This document shows positions 16,401 through 22,999 of a stretch of DNA of 64,000 nucleotides, in pieces. Numbering within the stretch: the first letter of the stretch is position 1; the number at the start of each line of letters is the position of its first letter. The stretch is from a bacterium. GTDB lineage: Bacteria; UBP6; UBA1177. The translations under genes were made by a program, and so were the position numbers. The notes under the pieces were generated by a model, which saw nothing but the letters and a program-made list of their open reading frames with translations, had not been told where the DNA came from and made no database searches. Where the stretch lies: positions 17,181-81,180 of the forward strand of contig JAGCXM010000005.1 in NCBI GenBank assembly GCA_017961325.1. Reading direction: 5' to 3'.

Positions 16401-17065
16401 TGAAAAAAGAGGCCTATCTTGAAATCGGAGAAAGCTATCTCCAGCTGGGCAGACGAAAAGAGGCTTTGGAATATTTAAGGAAAGCTGAAAGGTCCGGCAA
16501 CCGTGCCGCTGAAAAACACATCGCCAGCATTCTTTACGAAAACGGTAAAACCGATCAGGCGATAAGTTATTTCAAGAAAGTTCTCCGTCATAACAAAAAC
16601 GACGTCGAGGTTATGAGACAGCTTGGCTACATTTATAAAGAACGCGAAGAGTTGACGAAAGCGCTTTCCTACTTCAAGCTTTATCTCAAAAAGGTATCCG
16701 ATTACAACGAAAGAAAGATGATAGAAAACGAGGTCTATTACATTCAGCAGAATCTTCCGCAGGGAAAAACTGTAAAAGGTGCGGCGCCGGAAGATCCGGA
16801 GAAAAACGAACCGTCGGATGTAAATTCGGATAAAAACGAATCTGATGATTTAAATTCGGAGAAAGATGAATCGGCAGATGTAAATTCGGAGGCGAAAGAG
16901 CTTTACGAAGAAGGGCTGAATTTGAAGGACGGAGACCCTGAGGAGGCGAAGAGCTTTTTTCAGGAAGTTCTGAAAATCGCTCCGAAAAACAGCGAATACT
17001 ACCAGAAAGCCCTTAAAGCTCTGAACCAGCTTGATGAAAAACAGGAAAAATCCGGGGAAAAATAA
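13421..17065 (+). CDS. large zinc-ribbon/GYF-like/TPR membrane protein
   Basis: This 1214-residue protein has four parts. An MJ0042-type zinc ribbon (Cys5, Cys8, Cys28, Cys31) leads. An acidic low-complexity stretch follows, then a GYF-like (DUF4339) module near residues 200-240 (FFKNRKTGKITGPVE, then DRLMMSGEI). One transmembrane helix spans about 320-343. Roughly 700 residues of TPR-type helical repeats follow (AKMYYNLAN-like pairs such as KAMEYYDMALKLDP). Near the C-terminus a motif of the form DVNSDKNES repeats about three times. The zinc ribbon would be cytoplasmic and the TPRs periplasmic. The combination is common in Myxococcota and suggests an envelope scaffold, perhaps for polysaccharide or secretion. 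It overlaps coaD by one base. Confidence 0.85.
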   Translation: MKIVCSKCNTSYQIDDSRIPEKGLLVKCSACQNKFRVFLEKEDEGDSKDPDLLESEKSEPKESTESGIKEESVQEEIQEKPVDFSAGSEAQLDKKEEKSDIDFSNDRFDSDDELFADDASSNSNEKLDFDDLFSDAPASSGTSAKTSGNSAKNLFDDDEGDDLFSDLSDDIKKKKNDAEDFLKELFDGNPEPSVASQTVFFKNRKTGKITGPVEESQVDRLMMSGEISEDDDISYDGVNWDSDSAKGAEKSDFEDEKIDDNFGSVLFEEGTMIHKGDAEEIDLSGSDEGDNVDHVYIPDEFSESGAGKHKKAAKKGKGRGNSILFYAGTTVATIAILAIIGGGAYYFYAKRSNSADILDNISEQIAVNTGTLADVREALDKDTPEDYMNSIGILKQYIKPDDSAPSAVGLDGQVKMNLLISYNRRIESSASIDDKITTAMKKAAGNADLIKAKALYLYDQKQYDEAAALLQPLIDKSDQEVFYILGLIASGKQDLEKAENFFNTGFIQGGGKSVKIMYALANMKFQNGDTQSAMAFINRIISEAPNYMKAYLLKSRILMNGDIEEADRFLKGVDTNIVAKAEDFQKAEYYQMLASIANRRGFMKDAIKYYEKAVEINQNDTDAITKIADFYVQISDSTKAMEYYDMALKLDPKYSAAIIGKTEVYVLLSQKEKIYLELAKLDLKTLTNPQLLARVAKIYSNIGDKTKALEFYDLAIKSDSSYLESYIAKSQILLMDFNKVKELDQILVVLEKLGKDRYPYHLIKAIIDHKNADYKSAAEHFRLAEEKNSAGDERVYFFYGEFLKDQQRYAEASAMLYRAYKVDPENYDYMQSYVDSLEKEGKWKNIISLLESKTFIEKRKYRSYSSLANAYFHVKEYDKAVASIDHALELSSQNSSNYYLKAKILYTMGRYADAEKEIDTAVVLDMKNFDNYMLYARILSKRGDFKGAVEKIEAAEKLDPHDQDLLLMKGVIYKNLDDYRNALKYFNRVTNKSLKKEAYLEIGESYLQLGRRKEALEYLRKAERSGNRAAEKHIASILYENGKTDQAISYFKKVLRHNKNDVEVMRQLGYIYKEREELTKALSYFKLYLKKVSDYNERKMIENEVYYIQQNLPQGKTVKGAAPEDPEKNEPSDVNSDKNESDDLNSEKDESADVNSEAKELYEEGLNLKDGDPEEAKSFFQEVLKIAPKNSEYYQKALKALNQLDEKQEKSGEK

Positions 17066-17553
17066 TGTCAAAATCGGCGATTTATCCCGGAAGTTTCGAT
17101 CCTTTCACGCTCGGACATCTCGATATCGTCCAGCGGGCTTTGAAAATTTTTGACAAAATCTACATTGCAATCGGTGAAAACCGAAGCAAAACGAACCTTT
17201 TTACTCCGAAGGAACGCAAGCTGCAGATTGAGGAGATTTTTCAGGATAATCCGGCGATAACGGTGGTGATTTTCGATGATCTGCTTGTCGATTTCGCGCG
17301 CCAGGTCAATGTTTTTACGGTAATAAGAGGGCTGCGTGCCGTGTCGGATTTCGAGTATGAATTTCTTATGGCTTCGACGAACCGCGCGATGGAGCAGGAA
17401 ATAGAGTCGGTCTTTTTTATGACTTCCGACAGGTATTCTTTTCTTTCGTCAAGCATCGTGAAGGAAGTTGCGTCGAAAAACACTTCCTATCTTTCGCATT
17501 TCGTCACTCCCAATGTCGAAAAAGCCCTGTGCGGGAAATTCCGTCTGATGTAA
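17065..17553 (+). CDS. coaD: phosphopantetheine adenylyltransferase CoaD
   Basis: CoaD transfers AMP from ATP to 4'-phosphopantetheine to make dephospho-CoA. The 162-residue protein has the nucleotidyltransferase motif YPGSFDPFTLGHLDI (TxGH type), the family lysine and arginine positions in KTNLFTPKERK, VIRGLRAVSDFEYE and the ISSS-type SFLSSSIVKEVA signature. Length and start are normal. The ATG shares its A with the stop of the TPR gene, so translation is coupled. With coaBC at 11084 the window holds three of the five reactions from pantothenate to CoA. Confidence 0.97.
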   Translation: MSKSAIYPGSFDPFTLGHLDIVQRALKIFDKIYIAIGENRSKTNLFTPKERKLQIEEIFQDNPAITVVIFDDLLVDFARQVNVFTVIRGLRAVSDFEYEFLMASTNRAMEQEIESVFFMTSDRYSFLSSSIVKEVASKNTSYLSHFVTPNVEKALCGKFRLM

Positions 17554-17573
17554 TTTGAGTTTCCGGAGTCTTA

Positions 17574-19082
17574 ATGAACAGTGACAACAAACAGATACTT
17601 TCGTTTTTGGTTTTTGCTTTCGTCGTTCTCCTGCTTGTCTTGATCGTAATCTTTTCCGGTAAAAACAGGGAATCCGCAGAAAAAACTTTACCTGCACCAT
17701 CCCAGGAAAAAACGAAACCAGCCGTAGAGACGTTCCATGAAACGTCTCTACAACATCAAACAGCCGCGGAAATGAAGGAAAACGAGGAGACCGTAGGCGA
17801 AACAATACCTGAATCGGCTCCTGCGCCTCAGAAAGAAAGCGAAGACATTGAATCTGCCGAAATTGCAGGCGGAGTCGATGTCGAAGTTGCGAAGGACAAG
17901 GATTCTACCGTCGATCAGGAAGGCTTTCTTCACGGCAAAATCCTGCCGAAAAAGGGAATGGAAGAGGCGCTGCTCAAAGTTCCCGGACTTCAGCTCAAGC
18001 ACGCGATGGAAATAAGCAACGCTATAAGATACGACGTCGATCTGACGCAGATAAAAGCCGGCGAGGATTTCAAAGTTAAATTTGACAAGGACGGAAACGT
18101 CGAAGAGTTCGTTTACTATCCAGATATCGTAACTTTCCATGTTTTAAAGCGCGATCCAACCGAAAAAAAGCTGAAATACACCGCAAAAATTCTGCCGACC
18201 GAGCGCAGATTCAGGATAATCGAAGGAACCATCGACTCAACTCTCAACGAATCGCTTGTCAGGAGGGAGGACGTCACCCGGAATATCCGCGCCGTCACGG
18301 TCGGAATTCTCGAATGTATCGTCAGTTTCAGTACCGATGCGAGAAAGGGGGACGAATACAGGATTCTTGTCGAAGACAGATACTATAAAGGTGAAATGGT
18401 GCCTGGTTCGAAGGTGCTTTATGCTTCATACCGCGGAAAGCAGGCCGGTTTCAGTGAGGCTTTCCGTTACGAGGACGAAGATCCGAAATCGGCTTTCAAC
18501 GCTCACTATACGGACAAAGGAAAGGCGCTTATTCCGAGCGCGATGAGGCTTCCGCTGGATACGATACGCATCACGAGTCCGTTCGGCGTCCGCCGTCATC
18601 CGATAACCGGAAAAATGACGCAGCATCACGGCGTTGATTACGGCGCCCCTGTCGGGACGCCAGTTTATGCCGTTGCTCCCGGCAAGGTAATCGAAGTCAA
18701 GCAGACTCCGCTCGGCGGCAAGCAGGTGACGATAAATCATGCGGACAATACGAAAACCTACTATCTTCACCTGAACAGCTTCAATGTCAGTGTCGGAACG
18801 GCGGTTTCGGCGCGTCAGAGAATCGCTTCGGTCGGTAACACCGGAAGAAGCACCGGCCCGCATCTGCATTTCGGCATAAAAAGTCCGCAGGGAAGCTGGC
18901 TGAATCCTCTTAAAATCAAGATGATCGCGACTCCCCAGCTCGATGCAAAAAGGATGCCGCGTTTCAAAACCCAGATGAAGGAGATTGTTACTCTTCTCGA
19001 CAACACGGCACAGTATCAGGAGTGGATAAAAAAATACGACGAAGGGCCGCAGCCCGGTGATTTTTATAAGCAGTACAATTAA
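17574..19082 (+). CDS. M23 (LytM-type) metallopeptidase, membrane-anchored
   Basis: The 502-residue protein begins with an N-terminal membrane anchor (ILSFLVFAFVVLLLVLIVIF). A Glu/Ala/Pro-rich linker, an OapA/LysM-like middle region (GLQLKHAMEISNAI, IKAGEDFKVKF) and a C-terminal LytM peptidase follow. Zinc ligands are visible as His351xxxAsp355 (HHGVDYG) and His430-Leu-His432 (HLHFG). This fits the murein DD-endopeptidases (MepM-like) that open crosslinks for cell-wall growth. The linker contains an in-frame REP-like palindrome at 17724-17751, encoding roughly VETFHETSLQH. Its stop codon overlaps the stop of the convergent foldase gene. Confidence 0.92.
   Translation: MNSDNKQILSFLVFAFVVLLLVLIVIFSGKNRESAEKTLPAPSQEKTKPAVETFHETSLQHQTAAEMKENEETVGETIPESAPAPQKESEDIESAEIAGGVDVEVAKDKDSTVDQEGFLHGKILPKKGMEEALLKVPGLQLKHAMEISNAIRYDVDLTQIKAGEDFKVKFDKDGNVEEFVYYPDIVTFHVLKRDPTEKKLKYTAKILPTERRFRIIEGTIDSTLNESLVRREDVTRNIRAVTVGILECIVSFSTDARKGDEYRILVEDRYYKGEMVPGSKVLYASYRGKQAGFSEAFRYEDEDPKSAFNAHYTDKGKALIPSAMRLPLDTIRITSPFGVRRHPITGKMTQHHGVDYGAPVGTPVYAVAPGKVIEVKQTPLGGKQVTINHADNTKTYYLHLNSFNVSVGTAVSARQRIASVGNTGRSTGPHLHFGIKSPQGSWLNPLKIKMIATPQLDAKRMPRFKTQMKEIVTLLDNTAQYQEWIKKYDEGPQPGDFYKQYN
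17724..17751. repeat. REP-like palindrome inside a coding sequence
   Basis: GTAGAGACGTT (17724-17734) and AACGTCTCTAC (17741-17751) form a perfect 11-bp inverted repeat around CCATGA. An imperfect relative lies at 42155-42182. Palindromes with GTAGAGACG...CGTCTCTAC ends are known as dispersed REP-type elements in other genomes. Here it stays in frame within the linker of the M23 peptidase. Confidence 0.7.
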
Positions 19083-20008
19083 AGAAGAATATCTATCTTG
19101 CTTTCGCTGCGTTTCTTTTTGATCCAGGTCTGGAACATTTTTTCGACGTTTTGCTGATAGTAGATGTTTTTCAGCATTTCATAAGCTTCGCTGTATGTCG
19201 GCGGATCGTGTTTTTCGGCTTTTTCAAGCATGACGATATGCCATCCGTAACGCGTTCTGAAAGGTTCGCTGACTTCGCCTTCCTTCATTACAGCAAGTCT
19301 TTCTGAAAATTCCGGAACCATGTCGTGTGCCGAAAAAGTTCCCAAAGAACCGCCGTTGGGAGCCGAACCGTCCTGCGAATAGGTTTTTGCCGCCTTTGCG
19401 AATGTCATTTTTCCGCTTGTGACTTCTTTGTAAATTGCAGTTACGGCATCTTTGACTTCGGCATCTTTGCTCTCGTCTGACTGGAGAATGATGTGGGAAG
19501 CCGTGAAATAAAGTTCCGGTTCGCGGCTGAACTCTTTTTCGTAAATGTCGTGCAAAGCCCTTTCGTCCACATCCATTGTGACGATTATCTTTTTTTTCAG
19601 TTTCAGAAGCAGAAGCTGCTCGCGCAGAACCTCGTTGCGGTAGGTGTCAAACGACATCCGGTTCTTTGCAAGTTCACTGTTGAACTGTTCGCGCGTCATT
19701 TTATTCTGCGCAAGAACCGACTGCACGGCAGATTCGAGCTCTTCGTCCGTAACCTGAATGTCCAGATTTTTCGCTTCCTGCTTCGCGATTGCGTTGTTTA
19801 TCAGCTGGTCGATCAGTTTGTCCTTCCTAGAAAGTACAGCCTGAGTGCTGACGCTTTCGGGATCGTCGAAACGCAGCAGTTTTTTGCAGTCGTAAATAGT
19901 GTAAACTTTTCCGTTTACGCGGACAACGGTTTTGTTGACAAGCTGTTCTTCTGCAAATAAAGAGAAAAAAGATAATAAAATAAATAAGATGACGAATCTG
20001 AATTTCAT
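19079..20008 (-). CDS. SurA/PpiC-like periplasmic peptidyl-prolyl isomerase
   Basis: The 309-residue protein has a signal peptide (MKFRFVILFILLSFFSLFA) and a SurA-like N-terminal chaperone region (VVRVNGKVYTIYDCKKLL, then LIDQLINNAIAKQEA). The parvulin domain includes TASHIILQSDES, FAKAAKTYSQDGSAPNGGSLG and PFRTRYGWHIVML. Parvulins help outer-membrane proteins fold. The gene lies 4 bp downstream of a second PpiC-type gene and is probably cotranscribed with it. It ends in a 4-bp convergent overlap with the M23 peptidase gene, so antisense readthrough is likely. Confidence 0.9.
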   Translation of the reverse strand: MKFRFVILFILLSFFSLFAEEQLVNKTVVRVNGKVYTIYDCKKLLRFDDPESVSTQAVLSRKDKLIDQLINNAIAKQEAKNLDIQVTDEELESAVQSVLAQNKMTREQFNSELAKNRMSFDTYRNEVLREQLLLLKLKKKIIVTMDVDERALHDIYEKEFSREPELYFTASHIILQSDESKDAEVKDAVTAIYKEVTSGKMTFAKAAKTYSQDGSAPNGGSLGTFSAHDMVPEFSERLAVMKEGEVSEPFRTRYGWHIVMLEKAEKHDPPTYSEAYEMLKNIYYQQNVEKMFQTWIKKKRSESKIDILL

Positions 20009-20012
20009 GAAG

Positions 20013-21119
20013 CTACTGTTTTTTCTCTTTCGGTTTAAGTTGAAGTTTTATGCTGTTTTCGTCATTTTTAAGTTCTTTCTGCTGTTGTTTCAGCTGTTCG
20101 AGCTGCTCTTTCGTAAGCAGGGGTTTCTGGAGCTTTCTCGCCTGCTGCTGATTTTTGTCAAAACTTTCGGAAGCGTCCTTTGCCTGCTGCGAAACCGAGA
20201 ACTCTATGGCCATAGCCGAATCCTTGTCGAATTTGTAGCCGAGTTCCTTTTTGATTTCCTCAACGGTGTTTTCATAACCGCTTTTTCTCTTTTCGGTTTT
20301 GAGTGTGTTTTCGATGGAGTTCTTAACATCTTCAAAAGTTTTTTCGACTTTGTCTTTTTTGCCGGTCAGTTTGATGATGTGGAAGCCGAATTGCGATTCA
20401 ACCGGATCGCTGATGTCGCCGACTTCTTTAAGAGCGAAAGCGCCGTCACTGAACTCTTTGACCATTTTGCCTCCTTCTTCGGTTCTTTCAAAGTAACCGA
20501 GGTCGCCGCCTCTTTTCTTGGAACCTTCGTCTTCGCTGTATTTTTCGGCAAGTTTAGCGAAACTTCCCATGTCTTTTGCCGATTTTCTTGCCTCTTCAGC
20601 AACTTTTTCAGCAAGTTTTTTAGCAGCTTCCTTGTCCTTATTTTCGTCTACCTTGATAAGAATGTGGCTTGCTTTGACCTTTTCCGGCGTGTTGAAGGTA
20701 TCTTTCTTCTCTTCGTAGTATTTTTTCATTTCGTCTTCGGTAATCTTGAGGGATTCTTCGATTTTGACTTTCAGTTTCGTGCCGCTGTAGTATCTCGCAA
20801 TCGTGTTTTTGAGCTGGGAAAGAAGTACAGGATCATCAAGCGCGCCGTCGAGAATCGCTTTTCTTGCGATAAGTTCGCCTTCGATGATTTTTGTAATAAG
20901 CTCTTCCTTTCTTTCCGGCGTATTGTAACGGCTTTTAAGATAATCGTTGAGATTGTCGATATAGTTTTTGATGTATTTGTCGCTGAGACGGACTCCGCCG
21001 AACTCTGCAATCGTTTTGCTGCCGCCGTCATTCGGATAAAGCACGTTCGCGGATTTTTCGCAAGAACATGAAATACACATAAGAATTGTGCCGAGCACAA
21101 CTAAAAGCATTTTTTTCAT
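20013..21119 (-). CDS. PrsA/PpiC-like lipoprotein peptidyl-prolyl isomerase
   Basis: The start at 21119 (MKKMLLVVLG) has a good GGAGG upstream and is preferred over a longer frame beginning at 21182. The 368-residue product has a signal ending in CISCSC, so it may be lipidated. A helical region and a parvulin domain follow, with VKASHILIKVDE, FAKLAEKYSEDEGSKKRGGDLGYF and PVESQFGFHIIKL. The C-terminal 60 residues are a Gln/Lys-rich tail. It resembles PrsA or PpiD-type foldases. The two foldases probably assist the many exported lipoproteins in this region. Confidence 0.9.
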   Translation of the reverse strand: MKKMLLVVLGTILMCISCSCEKSANVLYPNDGGSKTIAEFGGVRLSDKYIKNYIDNLNDYLKSRYNTPERKEELITKIIEGELIARKAILDGALDDPVLLSQLKNTIARYYSGTKLKVKIEESLKITEDEMKKYYEEKKDTFNTPEKVKASHILIKVDENKDKEAAKKLAEKVAEEARKSAKDMGSFAKLAEKYSEDEGSKKRGGDLGYFERTEEGGKMVKEFSDGAFALKEVGDISDPVESQFGFHIIKLTGKKDKVEKTFEDVKNSIENTLKTEKRKSGYENTVEEIKKELGYKFDKDSAMAIEFSVSQQAKDASESFDKNQQQARKLQKPLLTKEQLEQLKQQQKELKNDENSIKLQLKPKEKKQ

Positions 21120-21171
21120 AACTTCCTCCAATATAAAATTAACAACTTTCCGAATCCGGAAAAAACGCAGT

Positions 21172-21199
21172 ATTAAAACCAAATATTGATTTAAGTCAA
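21172..21199 (-). promoter_or_regulatory. candidate promoter of the foldase operon
   Basis: On the minus strand TTGACT (21199-21194), a 16-bp spacer and TTTAAT (21177-21172) lie 52 bp before the 21119 start. It is divergent from the promoter at 21231-21258. Confidence 0.5.
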
Positions 21200-21230
21200 G
21201 AGCAGCTTTGCTTCCCGACTTTCATTTTTG

Positions 21231-21258
21231 TTGATTTTTTATGGTTTTTGCGTAGAAT
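21231..21258 (+). promoter_or_regulatory. candidate promoter of the first anchor-L/MopE lipoprotein
   Basis: TTGATT (21231-21236), a 16-bp spacer and TAGAAT (21253-21258) lie 33 bp before the start at 21292. Confidence 0.5.
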
Positions 21259-21291
21259 TTTCCGTCTTTTGTGATGATAAAGGGGGCTTTT

Positions 21292-22950
21292 ATGAAAATT
21301 GTTCGTTTTTTGGTCGTTTCAGTTATTTTGGCGGCTTGTTTTCTTTTATCTTCCTGCAGCGGCTGCAGTAAGGAAAAATTCTCCTGCTTGAATTGCCCGA
21401 TCGGTACGACATGCGATATTGAAAAGAAAATGTGTATCGAAGAGATATCCAATAATGAAAACGGAGATGACTCTACTGAAAGTTGGACGGATGGCGACTG
21501 TAATCCAGGCGAAATACAGGTTTGTGACTATAACGGTCCGGACGGAACGGAAGGCGTCGGTCCGTGCAGAGCGCCGATAAGAATCTGCAAGGAAGACGGA
21601 ACCTGGGGAATATGCGAAGACGGATACGAACCTGTTCATGAAAGGGGCGAAGAACTCTGCGCCAACGGAATCGACGACGACTGCAACGGAGTCGTTGATG
21701 ACGGTGTTGATATTGACGGCGACGGCTACGGTGAATGTGCCGACTGCTGTGAATCAGAGTTCGTCTGTAAAGGTTTCGATCCTTCGATGATACATCCCGG
21801 AGCTTACGAAATGATCGGTGATGAAATTGACAACAACTGCGACGGACAGATCGATGAACCTACTTCGTGCGACGCTGAGGAAGAACCGCTTGCAGTCGGT
21901 GATTATAAAGGAAATGCGGTAAAACTTGCCCGCGCGATTGGAATCTGCGGAGACCAGCTTGTTTCGGCAGAGATTTCGCTTGCTGGAAAACCGGTAGTGG
22001 AACACATCGCCGATGATTTTTGCGTATCCGAGATAATAAACAATCCCGACATATTGGAATCGAGAAAAATGGATGAACTGGAGAAACATAAATTCGACAG
22101 AATGAGCCGGGGTATGCCGTATTACAACGATGAATACCAGACTTTTGCAGCTGAGCCGGGATTCGGCACAAAAATTGTTCCGCTTGAAGGTTCAAAGATA
22201 GCAATCCTTTCGACAGGTCACTGGAAAAATCCGACAAAAGATGTCGATTGCGCGACACTTGAACAGGGTGATATGAAAACCGCGAGTACGGTTCCCGAAG
22301 ACTGGATAAATATGATGCCTGACTGTACGATTCCGAAATCGCCTTCGTGCGGCGGAACGGTTGTTGAAGACGGTCTCAAGAATCAGTGTGACGGAAAGGA
22401 TATCCCGTCGGTTCAGGATCCTGTCATGCTCACGCTTAAAGTAAAAGTTCCGGAAAATGCGCGTGCTTTTGAGTTCAACCTATTCTTCTTTTCGAAAGAA
22501 TACCCGGGAACGGTTTGCGACGATAGAAAGTTCAACGACTTTTTTGTTGCACTGCTTGATTCGGAATACAATGAAAATCCTGATGACGAATTCAGGAATC
22601 CTTACGACAAAAACCTCGCAAAAGACGAAAAAGGCAATTTCGTAGGTGTCGATCTTGCTCCGGACGGGCTTTTTCAGGTGTGTGACCCGGACGACGAAAA
22701 ATCGGAATATGCATCCAGCTGCGTACAGGGCAAGGAGCTTCTTCTTGGAACACATTTCAAAGGCGGTACCGGCTGGCTCACGACCCGCGGAAATGTAATT
22801 GAGGGTGAAATTATCACTTTGAGATTCGCAATCTGGGAATACGGAACGGTCACTTACGGTCCGGACCATTCATTCGATTCTACGGTTCTTCTTGACGGCT
22901 TCAGGTGGCTGCCCAAACCTGCAAAAGCAGGAACATCCGGCCGGCAGTAG
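21292..22950 (+). CDS. lipoprotein with MopE-type motif and anchor-L-like domain, copy 1
   Basis: The start at 21292 is preceded by GGGGG. The 552-residue product has the lipobox LLSSC and a Cys-rich segment (FSCLNCPIGTTCDIEKKMC). Next is a MopE-type metal-binding block: LCANGIDDDCNGVVDDG, DIDGDGYGECADCCE and GDEIDNNCDGQIDE. The C-terminal half resembles the choice-of-anchor L family: ARAFEFNLFFFSKEYPG, FNDFFVALLDS, GGTGWLTTRGNVIEGEI and DSTVLLDGFRW. It is closely related to the next two genes. A surface display role with Ca or Cu binding is inferred. Confidence 0.85.
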   Translation: MKIVRFLVVSVILAACFLLSSCSGCSKEKFSCLNCPIGTTCDIEKKMCIEEISNNENGDDSTESWTDGDCNPGEIQVCDYNGPDGTEGVGPCRAPIRICKEDGTWGICEDGYEPVHERGEELCANGIDDDCNGVVDDGVDIDGDGYGECADCCESEFVCKGFDPSMIHPGAYEMIGDEIDNNCDGQIDEPTSCDAEEEPLAVGDYKGNAVKLARAIGICGDQLVSAEISLAGKPVVEHIADDFCVSEIINNPDILESRKMDELEKHKFDRMSRGMPYYNDEYQTFAAEPGFGTKIVPLEGSKIAILSTGHWKNPTKDVDCATLEQGDMKTASTVPEDWINMMPDCTIPKSPSCGGTVVEDGLKNQCDGKDIPSVQDPVMLTLKVKVPENARAFEFNLFFFSKEYPGTVCDDRKFNDFFVALLDSEYNENPDDEFRNPYDKNLAKDEKGNFVGVDLAPDGLFQVCDPDDEKSEYASSCVQGKELLLGTHFKGGTGWLTTRGNVIEGEIITLRFAIWEYGTVTYGPDHSFDSTVLLDGFRWLPKPAKAGTSGRQ

Positions 22951-22999
22951 TCAGAATGACATTCGATGATTAGTAAGATATTTTGTTTCGGAGGCTAAG

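Noticed and set aside
19932..21071. 379-codon open frame on the plus strand
   Set aside because: It is antisense to two confident foldase genes and is rich in Phe and Leu, as expected from the reverse complement of Lys/Glu-rich coding sequence.
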